Origin: UBA2031 sp035706925
GTDB lineage: Bacteria; Pseudomonadota; Gammaproteobacteria; Pseudomonadales; Moraxellaceae
NCBI GenBank assembly: GCA_035706925.1
Contig: DASSUO010000130.1
Location: forward strand, 1 to 37,206
Length of the DNA stretch: 37,206 bases
Direction: 5' to 3'
The notes beneath the pieces are model-generated. The model saw only the letters and a list, made by a program, of their open reading frames with translations, was not told the origin of the DNA and searched no databases. How positions within the stretch are numbered: position 1 is the first letter of the stretch; the number at the start of each line of letters is the position of its first letter. Of this stretch, positions 1-7,960 are shown piece after piece. The position numbers were made by a program, and so were the translations under genes.

Positions 1-180
1 GGCCGGGCAGTGCCGTACGAGATCGTCGATCGCCGGCCCGGCGATGCGGCAACCTGTTATGCGGACGCTTCGCTCGCGGCGCGTTTGTTGGGCTGGACCG
101 CCGCTCGCGACCTCGAGACCATGTGTCGGGACGCGTGGCGCTGGCAGTCGAATAATCCCGGTGGTTATGGGGAGGAGTGA
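1..180 (+). CDS. galE: UDP-glucose 4-epimerase, C-terminal fragment
   Basis: Frame 1 is open from the first base to the TGA at 178-180 and encodes 59 residues. It contains YEIVDRRPGD, then CYAD, then LLGW, and ends DAWRWQSNNPGGYG. This is the typical C-terminus of bacterial GalE, the NAD-dependent epimerase that interconverts UDP-glucose and UDP-galactose for envelope polysaccharide synthesis. The catalytic and NAD-binding parts lie outside the window. The gene runs in the same direction as glpK, with a gap of about 147 bases that holds no further gene. Confidence 0.88.
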   Translation, partial: GRAVPYEIVDRRPGDAATCYADASLAARLLGWTAARDLETMCRDAWRWQSNNPGGYGEE

Positions 181-327
181 GGGCGGTTTGACCCACGCCA
201 AGGGAAAAGAATATGTCTGTCGACTGTCCGTCCATGTCCTTGTGTCAACGAGACAGGATGACGAGCATCCGGCAGCGAATTGACCATCCCGACGCTGACG
301 GCGTCGCGACGACGACAGGGAGCCTCC

Positions 328-1818
328 ATGACCGCCACGCATCTTCTCGCCATTGACCAGGGCACTACCAGTACGCGTGCGATCGTTTTCGACGCCAGCG
401 GCCATGCGGTCGCCTCCCATCAACTGGAGTTTCGTCAGCACTTTCCTGCAGACGGCTGGGTCGAGCACGATGCGCTCGAAATCTGGTGGGGTGTCGAAAA
501 CGTCTGCCGTGAAGCCCTGCGCAAGGCGGGCATGAAGGCAACCGACATTGCCGCCATCGGCATCACGAACCAGCGCGAAACGACAGTCCTCTGGGATCGT
601 GCCACTGGCACGCCGGTTCATCACGCGATCGTCTGGCAGGACCGGCGAACGGCCAGCGTTTGCGAACAACTGAAGCGCGACGGACATGAGCCCCGGGTCC
701 AGGAAAAGACCGGTCTGCTGCTCGATCCTTATTTTTCCGCCACCAAACTGGCCTGGCTGCTCGACAGCGTTCCGGGTGCACGGGCACGGGCGGAGGCGGG
801 TGAGCTGGCCTTTGGCACCATCGACACGTGGCTGCTGTGGAAGCTGTCCGGCGGACAGGCACATGCCACCGATGCCACCAATGCGTCGCGCACCTTGCTG
901 TTCAATATCAATACGCAGGTCTGGGACGACGAGCTGCTGGCGCTTTTCCGCATTCCGCGCGCCATCCTGCCCGAGGTGAAGGACTCCAGCGCCGACTTCG
1001 GCCGGACCTCGGCGGATTTTCTCGGTGCGCCCATCCTCGTGGGCGGCATGGCCGGTGACCAGCAGGCAGCGCTGATCGGCCAGGCCTGCTTCATGCCGGG
1101 CATGGTGAAGAGTACCTACGGCACGGGTTGCTTCATGGTGATGAACACGGGCGACAAGCTCGTTCGCTCACAGAACCGGTTGTTGTCCACCGTTGGGTAC
1201 CGGCTGAAGGGAAAGACCACCTATGCCATCGAGGGCAGCATCTTTGTAGCAGGCGCGACCATCCAGTGGTTGCGCGACGGCCTCAAACTCATTGGCAAGG
1301 CATCCGAAACCGAAAGCATTGCCGAGCAGACCGGTGATGCGCGCGGTGTCTATCTCGTGCCGGCCTTCACCGGACTCGGCGCCCCCTACTGGGACCCGCA
1401 TGCACGCGGCGCCATCTTCGGTCTTACACGTGACACCGGCATCGGTGAAATCGTCACGGCCGGTCTTCAGTCCGTGTGCTTCCAGACGCGCGATCTCATG
1501 GAGGCCATGCGTCGCGACGGGGCAGATGCCGTCCGCACGCTTCGTATCGATGGAGGTATGGTGGTGAACAACTGGGTGTCGCAACGGCTGGCCGACATCA
1601 TCGGCGTGCCCGTCGATCGTCCCACGGTGACGGAAACCACGGCGCTCGGAGCGGTGTATCTGGCGGGATTGCAGGTGGGCTTGTTCGAGTCGCTGGAGCA
1701 GATTGCCGAGCTCTGGAAGTGTGAGCGGGAGTTTGCGCCTGCCATGCGGGCAGAGCAGAGGGAGTCGCTCTATCAGGGATGGCTGGATGCCGTGCGGCGG
1801 GTCGCCTCGCCCTCCTGA
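328..1818 (+). CDS. glpK: glycerol kinase
   Basis: A 496-residue FGGY-family kinase that phosphorylates glycerol to sn-glycerol 3-phosphate with ATP in the cytoplasm. Visible motifs are the N-terminal phosphate loop AIDQGTTSTRAIVFD, GITNQRETTVLWDR, IVWQDRRT, the mid-protein GGMAGDQQAALIGQ, YLVPAFTGLGAPYWDP and the C-terminal LRIDGGMVVNNW, all usual for GlpK, and the length is normal. The frame is open upstream to a TTG at 280. I chose the ATG at 328 because AGGGAG lies just before it and the protein then starts MTATHLLAIDQG as the family does. No glpF or glpD is adjacent, so the usual glycerol operon is not seen here. Confidence 0.95.
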   Translation: MTATHLLAIDQGTTSTRAIVFDASGHAVASHQLEFRQHFPADGWVEHDALEIWWGVENVCREALRKAGMKATDIAAIGITNQRETTVLWDRATGTPVHHAIVWQDRRTASVCEQLKRDGHEPRVQEKTGLLLDPYFSATKLAWLLDSVPGARARAEAGELAFGTIDTWLLWKLSGGQAHATDATNASRTLLFNINTQVWDDELLALFRIPRAILPEVKDSSADFGRTSADFLGAPILVGGMAGDQQAALIGQACFMPGMVKSTYGTGCFMVMNTGDKLVRSQNRLLSTVGYRLKGKTTYAIEGSIFVAGATIQWLRDGLKLIGKASETESIAEQTGDARGVYLVPAFTGLGAPYWDPHARGAIFGLTRDTGIGEIVTAGLQSVCFQTRDLMEAMRRDGADAVRTLRIDGGMVVNNWVSQRLADIIGVPVDRPTVTETTALGAVYLAGLQVGLFESLEQIAELWKCEREFAPAMRAEQRESLYQGWLDAVRRVASPS

Positions 1819-2125
1819 TCTTTTGCCCTGACTCGAATCATTGTGTTAGCGGCCGTCTGTGCTTTTCGGGCTTGAGGACGGGGGCTCCCTGCGGCAGGAA
1901 CTTCCTCCTTCTCTACCCGGGCACTTTCCGTTGTGCCCCGGCTGAATTCACAACCCCTGGCTGAAGGCAGCGGCGTTGCCTCGAAAGGGCCATCGCTGCA
2001 GCTCGGGGACGCAGCGCCCATACGTCGCGAACAGTCGTGACGAAGCAGATCCGTCCATGAAAGGCGGGAAGGAAGCGATCCCCCCCGCGAACTTTACTGA
2101 CGAAGAAAATCAGGCCGCCACGGCG
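1819..2125. other. intergenic region between converging glpK and argF
   Basis: About 307 bases separate the converging glpK and argF genes. I see no gene. A GC-rich hairpin lies at 1917-1941 (GGGCAC pairing with GTGCCC), but it lacks a clear T-tract, so it is only a possible weak terminator for glpK. Open frames crossing this stretch have no recognisable domain. Confidence 0.5.
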
Positions 2126-3052
2126 TCAGCTTCGTTTGACACCCGACGGCCCGCCCAGCAGAAACTCCATCAGCGCCTTCTGCGCATGCAGCCGGTTCTC
2201 TGCTTCATCCCACACTACCGCCCGAGGATCATCCAGCATGTCTTCGGAGATCTCCTCGCCACGGTGCGCCGGCAGGCAGTGCATGAACAGCGCATCGGGC
2301 GATGCCATGTCCATCAGGCGCGGATTGATCTGGTACATGCTGAAGCGGCGCTTGCGCACGCTCTGCTCGGACTCCTGCCCCATGCTGGTCCACACGTCGG
2401 TGGCGATCAGGTGGGCACCACGGGCGGCATCCTCGGCCGTCTTCACCAGTTCCACGTTGCGCTTGTACGTCTCGAGCAGCTCGGGGTCTGGCTCGAAGCC
2501 GTAGGGGCAGGCAATCCGGAGATGGAAGTCGAACTGGTGCGCGGCATGAATGTAGCTATTGCACATGTTGTTGCCATCGCCCACCCAGGCAAATTGCTTG
2601 CCCGCCAGCTCACCGCGATGTTCCAGGAAGGTCTGCAGGTCGGCCATCAGCTGGCAGGGGTGGTGATCATCCGTCAGTGCGTTGATCACGGGCACCCGCG
2701 AATACTCTGCAAAGCGCTCGATGATGTCGTGGCCGAAGGTGCGGATCATCACGATGTCGACCATGCGCGAGATCACGCGCGCCGCGTCTTCAACCGGCTC
2801 ACCGCGACCGAGCTGGGTGTCGCGCGGGGACAGGAAGATGGCTGAGCCACCGAACTGCGCCATGCCGGCTTCGAACGACACGCGGGTACGGGTCGAGGAC
2901 TTCTCGAAGATCATCCCCAACACCTTGTTCTTGAGCGGCTCGTAGATGACGCCGTCGTAGTGCATCTTCTTGAGGACAATGGCGCGGTCGAGCACCTGCC
3001 GCAATTCTTGCGGGGTGAAGTCCAGCAATGTCAGGAAATGCCGCACGCTCAT
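2126..3052 (-). CDS. argF: ornithine carbamoyltransferase
   Basis: A 308-residue anabolic ornithine transcarbamylase that joins carbamoyl phosphate and ornithine to make citrulline. The carbamoyl-phosphate loop STRTR is at residues 53-57, followed by FEAGMAQFGG. The ornithine-side motif HPCQLMADLQT and the C-terminal FMHCLPAHRGEEI are present, and length is normal. The frame is open for 57 more codons upstream, but this start matches the family N-terminus (MSVRHFLTLLD) and overlaps the argD stop by four bases (ATGA). The overlap indicates translational coupling and one argD-argF transcript. Confidence 0.95.
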   Translation of the reverse strand: MSVRHFLTLLDFTPQELRQVLDRAIVLKKMHYDGVIYEPLKNKVLGMIFEKSSTRTRVSFEAGMAQFGGSAIFLSPRDTQLGRGEPVEDAARVISRMVDIVMIRTFGHDIIERFAEYSRVPVINALTDDHHPCQLMADLQTFLEHRGELAGKQFAWVGDGNNMCNSYIHAAHQFDFHLRIACPYGFEPDPELLETYKRNVELVKTAEDAARGAHLIATDVWTSMGQESEQSVRKRRFSMYQINPRLMDMASPDALFMHCLPAHRGEEISEDMLDDPRAVVWDEAENRLHAQKALMEFLLGGPSGVKRS

Positions 3053-4239
3053 GCCTTGGCCCCTTCCGTGAGGAAGTCGCGCACCAGCGCGGAAATGCTG
3101 TCGACCATCAGGTCGGCCTCCTCGGCCGTGATGACGAGCGCCGGCAGCAGCCGGATGCGGTGTTCTGCGCTGACGATGAGCAGGATGCCTGCCTCGCGCG
3201 CGCGGGCGACCAGCTCGGTGCAATTGCGCGGCAGCACCACCCCGATCATGAGGCCGGCCCCTTCGACGGTCACGCCGAGATCGCCGAGCTTCGTCAGGAA
3301 GCCGGCACGGATGCGTTCGCCCATGAGGCGTGCGTTCTCGATCGGCCCTTTGCGGAGCTCGCCAACAGTGGCGAGGGCCGCTCGGCAGGCCAGCGGCGTG
3401 CCTCCGTAGGTCGTGCCATGGTTGCCCGGGCCGAACAGGTCACGCGCTTTGCCGCGGACCAGGCAGGCACCGATGGGAAAACCGTTGCCAAGCCCCTTTG
3501 CCGTTGTCACGACGTCGGGGAGGATGGCGGAGTGCTGGTAGGCGAAGTATTTGCCGGTACGCCCGTTGCCCGTCTGGATTTCGTCCAGCATCAGCAGCCA
3601 GTCGTGTTTGTCGCAAAGGGAACGCAGGGCGCCGAGATAACCGGCAATGCCGTTGCGAGGGGCGCGGACGCCACTTTCACCCTGGATGGGTTCGACGAGC
3701 ACCGCCACGATGTTCGGATTCTCGGCCGCCGCTTTTTCAATGGCTGCAATGTCGTCGAAGGGCACGCGCACAAAGCCGGACACCAGTGGCTCGAAGCCTT
3801 CCTGGATCTTCTTGTTGCCCGTGGCCGAGAGCGTGGCCAGGGTGCGACCGTGGAAGGAGTTTTCCATCACGATGATGGCGGGGTCAGCGATGTGACGGTG
3901 CTTGTGGGCAAACAGGCGGGCCAGCTTGATGGCTGCCTCGTTGGCCTCGGCGCCGGAATTGCCGAAGAAGCACAGGTCCATGCCGGACACTTCGCGCAGG
4001 GCACGACCGAGTTCTTCCTGCAGGGGGACCTGGTAGAGGTTGGACGTATGCACCAGCGTGCGCGCCTGGTCGGCAATGGCATCGGCCACGACCGGGTTGG
4101 CATGGCCCAGCCCGCACACGGCGATTCCCGAGGTGGTATCGAGGAAGCGTCGGCCCTCGGTGTCATAGAGCCATACCCCTTCGCCACGGGAAAAGCCGAC
4201 GGGCTGCCGAGCATAGGTCGGCATGAGCGCGCTGGTCAT
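3049..4239 (-). CDS. argD: acetylornithine aminotransferase
   Basis: A 396-residue class III PLP-dependent aminotransferase for the fourth step of arginine synthesis; such enzymes often also act on succinyldiaminopimelate. Signatures are GNSGAEANEAAIKLAR near the cofactor phosphate, DEIQTGNGRTG with the PLP-contacting Asp, and TAKGLGNGFPIGA with the Schiff-base lysine. I chose the ATG at 4239 (MTSALMPTYARQPV); the 67 residues of open frame upstream look non-coding and AGCAGGT precedes this ATG. It is the first gene of the leftward argD-argF unit and diverges from grxD. A terminator-like hairpin lies in its leader. Confidence 0.94.
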   Translation of the reverse strand: MTSALMPTYARQPVGFSRGEGVWLYDTEGRRFLDTTSGIAVCGLGHANPVVADAIADQARTLVHTSNLYQVPLQEELGRALREVSGMDLCFFGNSGAEANEAAIKLARLFAHKHRHIADPAIIVMENSFHGRTLATLSATGNKKIQEGFEPLVSGFVRVPFDDIAAIEKAAAENPNIVAVLVEPIQGESGVRAPRNGIAGYLGALRSLCDKHDWLLMLDEIQTGNGRTGKYFAYQHSAILPDVVTTAKGLGNGFPIGACLVRGKARDLFGPGNHGTTYGGTPLACRAALATVGELRKGPIENARLMGERIRAGFLTKLGDLGVTVEGAGLMIGVVLPRNCTELVARAREAGILLIVSAEHRIRLLPALVITAEEADLMVDSISALVRDFLTEGAKA

Positions 4240-4287
4240 AGGATTACCTGCTGAGTGTCGATCGGCGGATTCAAGTGCCCGCCCTGC

Positions 4288-4312
4288 AAACAAAAAAGGC
4301 AGCGTTGCTGCC
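4288..4312 (-). terminator. terminator-like hairpin in the argD leader
   Basis: On the minus strand GGCAGC-AAC-GCTGCC (4312-4298) is followed at once by six T and then GTTTG. A 6-bp GC-rich stem with a U-run is the form of an intrinsic terminator. It sits about 50 bases upstream of the argD start in the direction of argD transcription, with no leftward gene before it. It could attenuate transcripts that begin further upstream, or merely block antisense transcription from the grxD side. The stem is short, so strength is uncertain. Confidence 0.5.
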
Positions 4313-4409
4313 GGACTCCGATGGTAGCGGGAAAGGGGAGGGAGCGGCAATTTGCCGGCAGGGGGCATGGTCCTGAAGATTCGGCTGGCCGGACGGCGGG
4401 AGGTCGCCA

Positions 4410-4432
4410 ATACCCGACCAAATTGGTAGAAT
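4410..4432 (+). promoter_or_regulatory. grxD promoter with an IscR type 1-like dyad
   Basis: The sequence beginning ATACCCGACC AAATTGGT at 4410 contains a perfect dyad ACCAA-A-TTGGT (4417-4427) and fits much of the type 1 IscR consensus (ATASYYGACTRWWWYAGTCRRSTAT). A -10-like TAGAAT overlaps its right end at 4427-4432; the -35 is poor. IscR type 1 sites are bound by the [2Fe-2S] form to repress Fe-S genes, which would suit grxD 36 bases downstream. The match was made by eye. Confidence 0.4.
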
Positions 4433-4467
4433 TTCGGCAAGTCCTTTACCCGCTATGGTGCAGTTCC

Positions 4468-4794
4468 ATGGATATCGAAGCCCTCATCAAGCAGCAGATT
4501 GCTGAAAACAACGTGCTCCTCTACATGAAGGGCACCCCGCAGTTTCCCCAGTGCGGCTTTTCCGCGCGGGCGGTCGAGGCGCTGGTCCAGATCGGCAAGC
4601 CGTTTGCCTACGTGAACATCCTGGAAAACCCGGAAATCCGGTCGACGCTGCCCCGTATCGCGAACTGGCCGACCTTTCCCCAGCTGTGGGTAAAGGGCGA
4701 ACTCATCGGTGGCTGCGACATCATGATGGAGATGATGCAGAAGGGCGAACTTGCTCCGCTGGTGAACGAGGCGGCTGCCCCGGCCCAAGCCTGA
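4468..4794 (+). CDS. grxD: monothiol glutaredoxin, Grx4 family
   Basis: A 108-residue CGFS-type glutaredoxin. The active-site CGFS is at residues 29-32 within GTPQFPQCGFS, followed by the WPTFPQLWVKGELIGGCDI glutathione-binding region. Family members bind a glutathione-ligated [2Fe-2S] cluster as dimers or with BolA, and act in Fe-S cluster transfer and iron sensing in the cytoplasm. The ATG at 4468 gives the standard N-terminus (MDIEALIKQQI); the upstream frame extension is not family-like. It is a single-gene unit with a strong terminator behind it, next to an iron-regulated operon. Confidence 0.95.
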   Translation: MDIEALIKQQIAENNVLLYMKGTPQFPQCGFSARAVEALVQIGKPFAYVNILENPEIRSTLPRIANWPTFPQLWVKGELIGGCDIMMEMMQKGELAPLVNEAAAPAQA

Positions 4795-4816
4795 TCGCCA
4801 ACGCGCGTTCCTCCGG

Positions 4817-4843
4817 AAGCCCGGCCTGTGTGCCGGGCTTTTT
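4817..4843 (+). terminator. intrinsic terminator after grxD
   Basis: AAGCCCGGC-CTGTGT-GCCGGGCTT followed by further T residues: a 9-bp stem with a 6-base loop and a T-run, 22 bases after the grxD stop. It separates grxD from the Fur-regulated operon. Confidence 0.88.
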
Positions 4844-4869
4844 CATGGGCGACGCCCGCCCGTAAAGCG

Positions 4870-4890
4870 AAATGAGAATGATTTGCATTT
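4870..4890 (+). promoter_or_regulatory. Fur box
   Basis: AAATGAGAATGATTTGCATTT contains TGAGAATGATTTGCA (4873-4887). This matches the 7-1-7 Fur consensus TGATAATNATTATCA at 11 of the 14 defined positions. It lies over the -35 hexamer of the promoter for the downstream operon, as expected for Fe(II)-Fur repression. The match is strong by eye. Confidence 0.85.
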
Positions 4891-4911
4891 ATAAATTACC
4901 CCCGATATAGT
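4883..4911 (+). promoter_or_regulatory. sigma-70-type promoter of the cytochrome/porin/flavoprotein operon
   Basis: TTGCAT (4883-4888), a 17-base spacer and TATAGT (4906-4911, five of six consensus bases). The -35 is inside the Fur box. Transcription would start around 4918, leaving a leader of about 40 bases before the ATG at 4958. Confidence 0.7.
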
Positions 4912-4957
4912 TCGATCCGCATTGGGGCGGGGTATTTCCGCCCTTTCGGGGGAGTCG

Positions 4958-6127
4958 ATGTCAAACTTGCGATCGGGTGCTGTCGGCCTGCAGGCCTGTC
5001 GTCACGTCATGGCCATCGGCATGTGCGGTCTGCTGTCAGCCTGCCTTCCGACGGATCAGCCAACGCCTGCCGCGACGGCAGAAACACCCCCCGCGCTGGT
5101 CCAGCTCGGCGAATTGCTCTTCAGCGATGCCACTTTGTCGTCCAATGCCGACCACAGTGGGCCAGGCGGGCAGTCCTGTGCCAGTTGCCATCTGCCTGCA
5201 CAGGCATTCACGGACCCCGATACGTCTCGCCCGGTATCGGCGGGATCCGTCGCAGGTCGCTTCGGGCACCGGAATGCCCCCACGGTGGCCTATGCCGCCT
5301 TTGTTCCGCCGCTCAGCGCAACCCTCGAGGACGGTGACGTGTTGTGGACTGGAGGTCTCTTCCTTGACGGACGGGTCGACTCCCTCGAAGCCCAGGCCAC
5401 GCAGCCCTTCCTCAATGCCAGCGAGATGAACAACGCATCGCCCGCTGAGGTGGTTGCGCGGCTGCGCGCCAGCCCGTCGGCCACGCCGTTCCTGCAGGTG
5501 TTTGGTGCCGATGCACTCGATCCCGGCCACGAGGAGCAGGCCTTCGCCCGAATCGCCAGCGCCATTGCGGCCTATGAGCGTACGCCGGCGGTCAGTCCCT
5601 TTTCATCGCGCTTCGATGATTATCTGGCGGGCAGGGGGAAATTGACCGCAGAGGAGCTGGAGGGAATGGCCGTCTTTGTCCGTGCCGACAAAGGCAATTG
5701 CGCCGCCTGCCATTCGATGGCCCGCGGTCCGGCCGGACAGCCACCGCTGTTCACGGACTTCAGCTATGACAACCTGGGCGTTCCCCGCAACGCTGATCCG
5801 ACCTACTTCCCGCCCGACTTCGTGGACGAAGGGCTGGGGGCGACACTTGCGGCTCGTGGCGTCGCGAGCGCCGACCGATTCCGGGGAAAATTCCGCGTGC
5901 CCACCCTGCGCAACATTGCCCACACGGCGCCCTACATGCACAACGGCGTCTTCACCTCGCTGCGCCAGGTGATCGAATTTTACAGCACCCGTGACAGCGA
6001 TCCCGGCCGTTGGGGGGCCACCGAAATCCCTTCCACCGTGAATCGCACCGAACTCGGCAATCTGCGTCTGTCCGATCGCGAGATCAATGCGCTGGTAGCC
6101 TTCCTGCAAACACTCAATGACCGTTGA
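4958..6127 (+). CDS. di-haem c-type cytochrome lipoprotein, MauG / cytochrome c peroxidase family
   Basis: 389 residues, exported. The signal sequence ends in a lipobox LSAC with Cys29, so it is probably a lipoprotein. Two haem c sites are visible: CASCH at 74-78 and CAACH at 248-252. They sit in the two-domain arrangement of bacterial di-haem peroxidases, and the C-terminal TLRNIAHTAPYMHNG is a hallmark of the CCP/MauG family. Members reduce H2O2 or oxidise a protein or metal partner in the periplasm; the substrate here is unknown. The start at 4958 follows GGGGGAG and gives the signal peptide; the frame is open upstream to a TTG at 4922. It is first in a Fur-controlled operon, so a peroxidase or metal-oxidation role under iron limitation is likely, but this is inference. 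Confidence 0.88.
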   Translation: MSNLRSGAVGLQACRHVMAIGMCGLLSACLPTDQPTPAATAETPPALVQLGELLFSDATLSSNADHSGPGGQSCASCHLPAQAFTDPDTSRPVSAGSVAGRFGHRNAPTVAYAAFVPPLSATLEDGDVLWTGGLFLDGRVDSLEAQATQPFLNASEMNNASPAEVVARLRASPSATPFLQVFGADALDPGHEEQAFARIASAIAAYERTPAVSPFSSRFDDYLAGRGKLTAEELEGMAVFVRADKGNCAACHSMARGPAGQPPLFTDFSYDNLGVPRNADPTYFPPDFVDEGLGATLAARGVASADRFRGKFRVPTLRNIAHTAPYMHNGVFTSLRQVIEFYSTRDSDPGRWGATEIPSTVNRTELGNLRLSDREINALVAFLQTLNDR

Positions 6128-6146
6128 ACCGGACAAGGAGCCCTTG

Positions 6147-7316
6147 ATGTATCGCGCCACCCTCATGACACTGACCCTGCTCGCGGCGGGCGCCGTCCAT
6201 GCCGATCCCGATGTCGACGCCCTGCGCGCGGAGCTGGCCCGCCAGCAGAGCCTCATCGACCAGCAGCAGGCACGTCTCGATGCCCTGGCCGACGCGCTGG
6301 AGAAGCAGCCCATGGCGGCCAATCCGCTGGCAGGCACTACGCTAGGCATGTATGGCGAGGTGCATTACAACCACCTCAATGCGGATGATCCGGTTACCGG
6401 ACGCGACAACATCCATGCACACCGCGTCGTCTTCCTCGTGGGACACCAGTTCAGTGACGATGTGAAGATGTACTCCGAAGTGGAATTCGAAGGAGCGCCC
6501 GACAGCTCGACCATCGAGACCGAGGTGGAGCAGTTCTTCGTGAATCTGCGTCTTGCGACAAACTACAGCGTGGACGTCGGCCAGTTCCTGTTGCCGGTGG
6601 GCCTGCTCAACGAGACTCACGAACCCAATGTCTTTTACGGCGTGGAGCGTAATCCGGTGGAGGAGCGCATCATTCCCTCGACCTGGTGGGAAAAGGGCGT
6701 AATGCTGCATGCGGCACCGTTGCCCGGGATCAGTGCCGACTTCGCTGTGCACAACGGTCTGCGCGGCGACATCGCCACTCTGGGCGGAGACGAAGGGCTG
6801 CGTGAGTTCCGACAGGAATTCGGCGGTTCGCGCGCGGGCGACCTCGCCTACACGCTGCGCGTCAAGTACACCGGTGTGCCCGGTCTGGAGATCGGCGCTG
6901 CTGCGCAACGCCAGGAGAACATCACGCAGACTTCGGATCTGGCCGTCGGTGGAAAGGCCCCGGCAACCCTGTACGAGGCGCACGCCGACTGGCACTGGCG
7001 GGGCATCGGCCTGCGTGGCCTGTACACGCGCTGGGACATCGACAACGCCCTGGCCCGCTCGCTGGGAACCGACAAGCTGGAAGGCTTCTATGTGGAGCCG
7101 TCCTGGCGTTTGAGCGAACGCGTCGGTCTGTTCACGCGCTACAACGACTGGAATACTGCGGCTAACATGCCGGGACGCAAGGACACGGTCCAGATCAATA
7201 CCGGCGTGAACTACTGGATCGTTCCCCAGGTGGTGCTCAAGGCCGACATCCAGTCCTCCAATCTGCCGGCACGTCAGGGGGACGGATTCAATCTCGGCAT
7301 GGGCCTTTCTTTCTGA
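6147..7316 (+). CDS. outer-membrane porin with N-terminal coiled coil
   Basis: 389 residues. A signal peptide ends near AVHA (residue 19). A short coiled coil follows (roughly 22-55, rich in Leu, Gln and Asp/Glu), then a long beta-barrel with alternating aromatic strands such as MYGEVHYNH and LFTRYNDW. The last residues are GLSF with a terminal Phe, the usual outer-membrane insertion signal. The architecture resembles OprP/OprO-type or trimeric porins with a coiled-coil stalk. The frame opens at an ATG at 6117 that overlaps the cytochrome gene, but AAGGAG at 6135-6140 points to the ATG at 6147. Second gene of the Fur-linked operon; it may admit the substrate of the redox proteins. The ligand cannot be told from sequence. 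Confidence 0.85.
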   Translation: MYRATLMTLTLLAAGAVHADPDVDALRAELARQQSLIDQQQARLDALADALEKQPMAANPLAGTTLGMYGEVHYNHLNADDPVTGRDNIHAHRVVFLVGHQFSDDVKMYSEVEFEGAPDSSTIETEVEQFFVNLRLATNYSVDVGQFLLPVGLLNETHEPNVFYGVERNPVEERIIPSTWWEKGVMLHAAPLPGISADFAVHNGLRGDIATLGGDEGLREFRQEFGGSRAGDLAYTLRVKYTGVPGLEIGAAAQRQENITQTSDLAVGGKAPATLYEAHADWHWRGIGLRGLYTRWDIDNALARSLGTDKLEGFYVEPSWRLSERVGLFTRYNDWNTAANMPGRKDTVQINTGVNYWIVPQVVLKADIQSSNLPARQGDGFNLGMGLSF

Positions 7317-7328
7317 GGCGCCCCTGAC

Positions 7329-7363
7329 GGCAAGTGATGGCGGGGCAACTCACCGCCATTGCC
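7329..7363 (+). other. hairpin between porin and FMN-binding genes
   Basis: ATGGCGG (7337-7343) pairs with CCGCCAT (7353-7359), with outer GGCAA/TTGCC pairing across an internal loop. No T-run follows, so it is more likely an mRNA-processing or stabilising hairpin inside the operon than a terminator. It would protect or set apart the upstream porin message. Confidence 0.4.
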
Positions 7364-7387
7364 TGCCGGGTGTGAGGAGTAATGTCC

Positions 7388-7918
7388 ATGGGATCGCCAA
7401 TCCGGTCCATGCTGCGCCAGTATGTTGCACTGGTCGTGCTGCTTCTGATGGTCGGCATCACGCGTGCCGAGATGACACTTGACGCGTTCCTGTCGGAAAG
7501 CTTTGGCGGCGCCGCGCCGCCGAGCGCCATGTTATGGCTGACGCCGGCGGTGAAGCAGCGCGTCGTGGCCATTCTCGGGCATGATTACCCCGGGCTGCGC
7601 GTGAAGTACTGGCGCAAGGGCGAGCGTACTGCGTGGGTCCTCGATGAAGTCGGCAAGGAACAGCCCATCACGATGGGCGTCGTAGTGGAGCAGGGACAGA
7701 TCCTCAATGTCGAAGTGCTGGCCTACCGTGAGTCGCGCGGGGGCGAGGTGCGACAGGGATTTTTCCGGCAGCAGTTCATGCATGCGCGGCTGGCGCCGGG
7801 TGACCGCCTGAGTCAGCCCATTGACGGAATCACGGGGGCCACCCTTTCGGTGGGCGCCATGACGCGTGTCGCGCGCGTGGCCCTGGCGCTTCACGATGTC
7901 GCAGTGGGCGGCCACTGA
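7388..7918 (+). CDS. exported FMN-binding-domain protein with covalent flavinylation motif
   Basis: 176 residues from the ATG at 7388. The ATG at 7382 is also in frame but lies only two bases from GAGGAG, whereas 7388 is eight away. An N-terminal hydrophobic signal or anchor ends near ITRA. The body is an FMN_bind domain ending in DGITGATLS (146-154). This fits the [ST]-G-A-T-x-[TS] signature through which ApbE attaches FMN by a phosphoester bond; the last position is Ser rather than the commoner Thr. Such proteins carry electrons on the outside of the inner membrane, as NqrC, RnfG and other extracytosolic flavoproteins do. No apbE is in the window. The next gene encodes a PepSY membrane protein, a frequent partner of flavinylated proteins. 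Confidence 0.85.
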   Translation: MGSPIRSMLRQYVALVVLLLMVGITRAEMTLDAFLSESFGGAAPPSAMLWLTPAVKQRVVAILGHDYPGLRVKYWRKGERTAWVLDEVGKEQPITMGVVVEQGQILNVEVLAYRESRGGEVRQGFFRQQFMHARLAPGDRLSQPIDGITGATLSVGAMTRVARVALALHDVAVGGH

Positions 7919-7960
7919 TACACTCGCGCCCTTCTTTCAGCCTTGGTGGGGAGCATTACC

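Noticed and set aside
1976..2845. 289-residue open frame on the plus strand
   Set aside because: Mostly antisense to argF with no recognisable domain.
4240..4440. Longer N-terminus for ArgD
   Set aside because: The extra 67 residues are unlike the family and run through the terminator-like hairpin and the grxD promoter.
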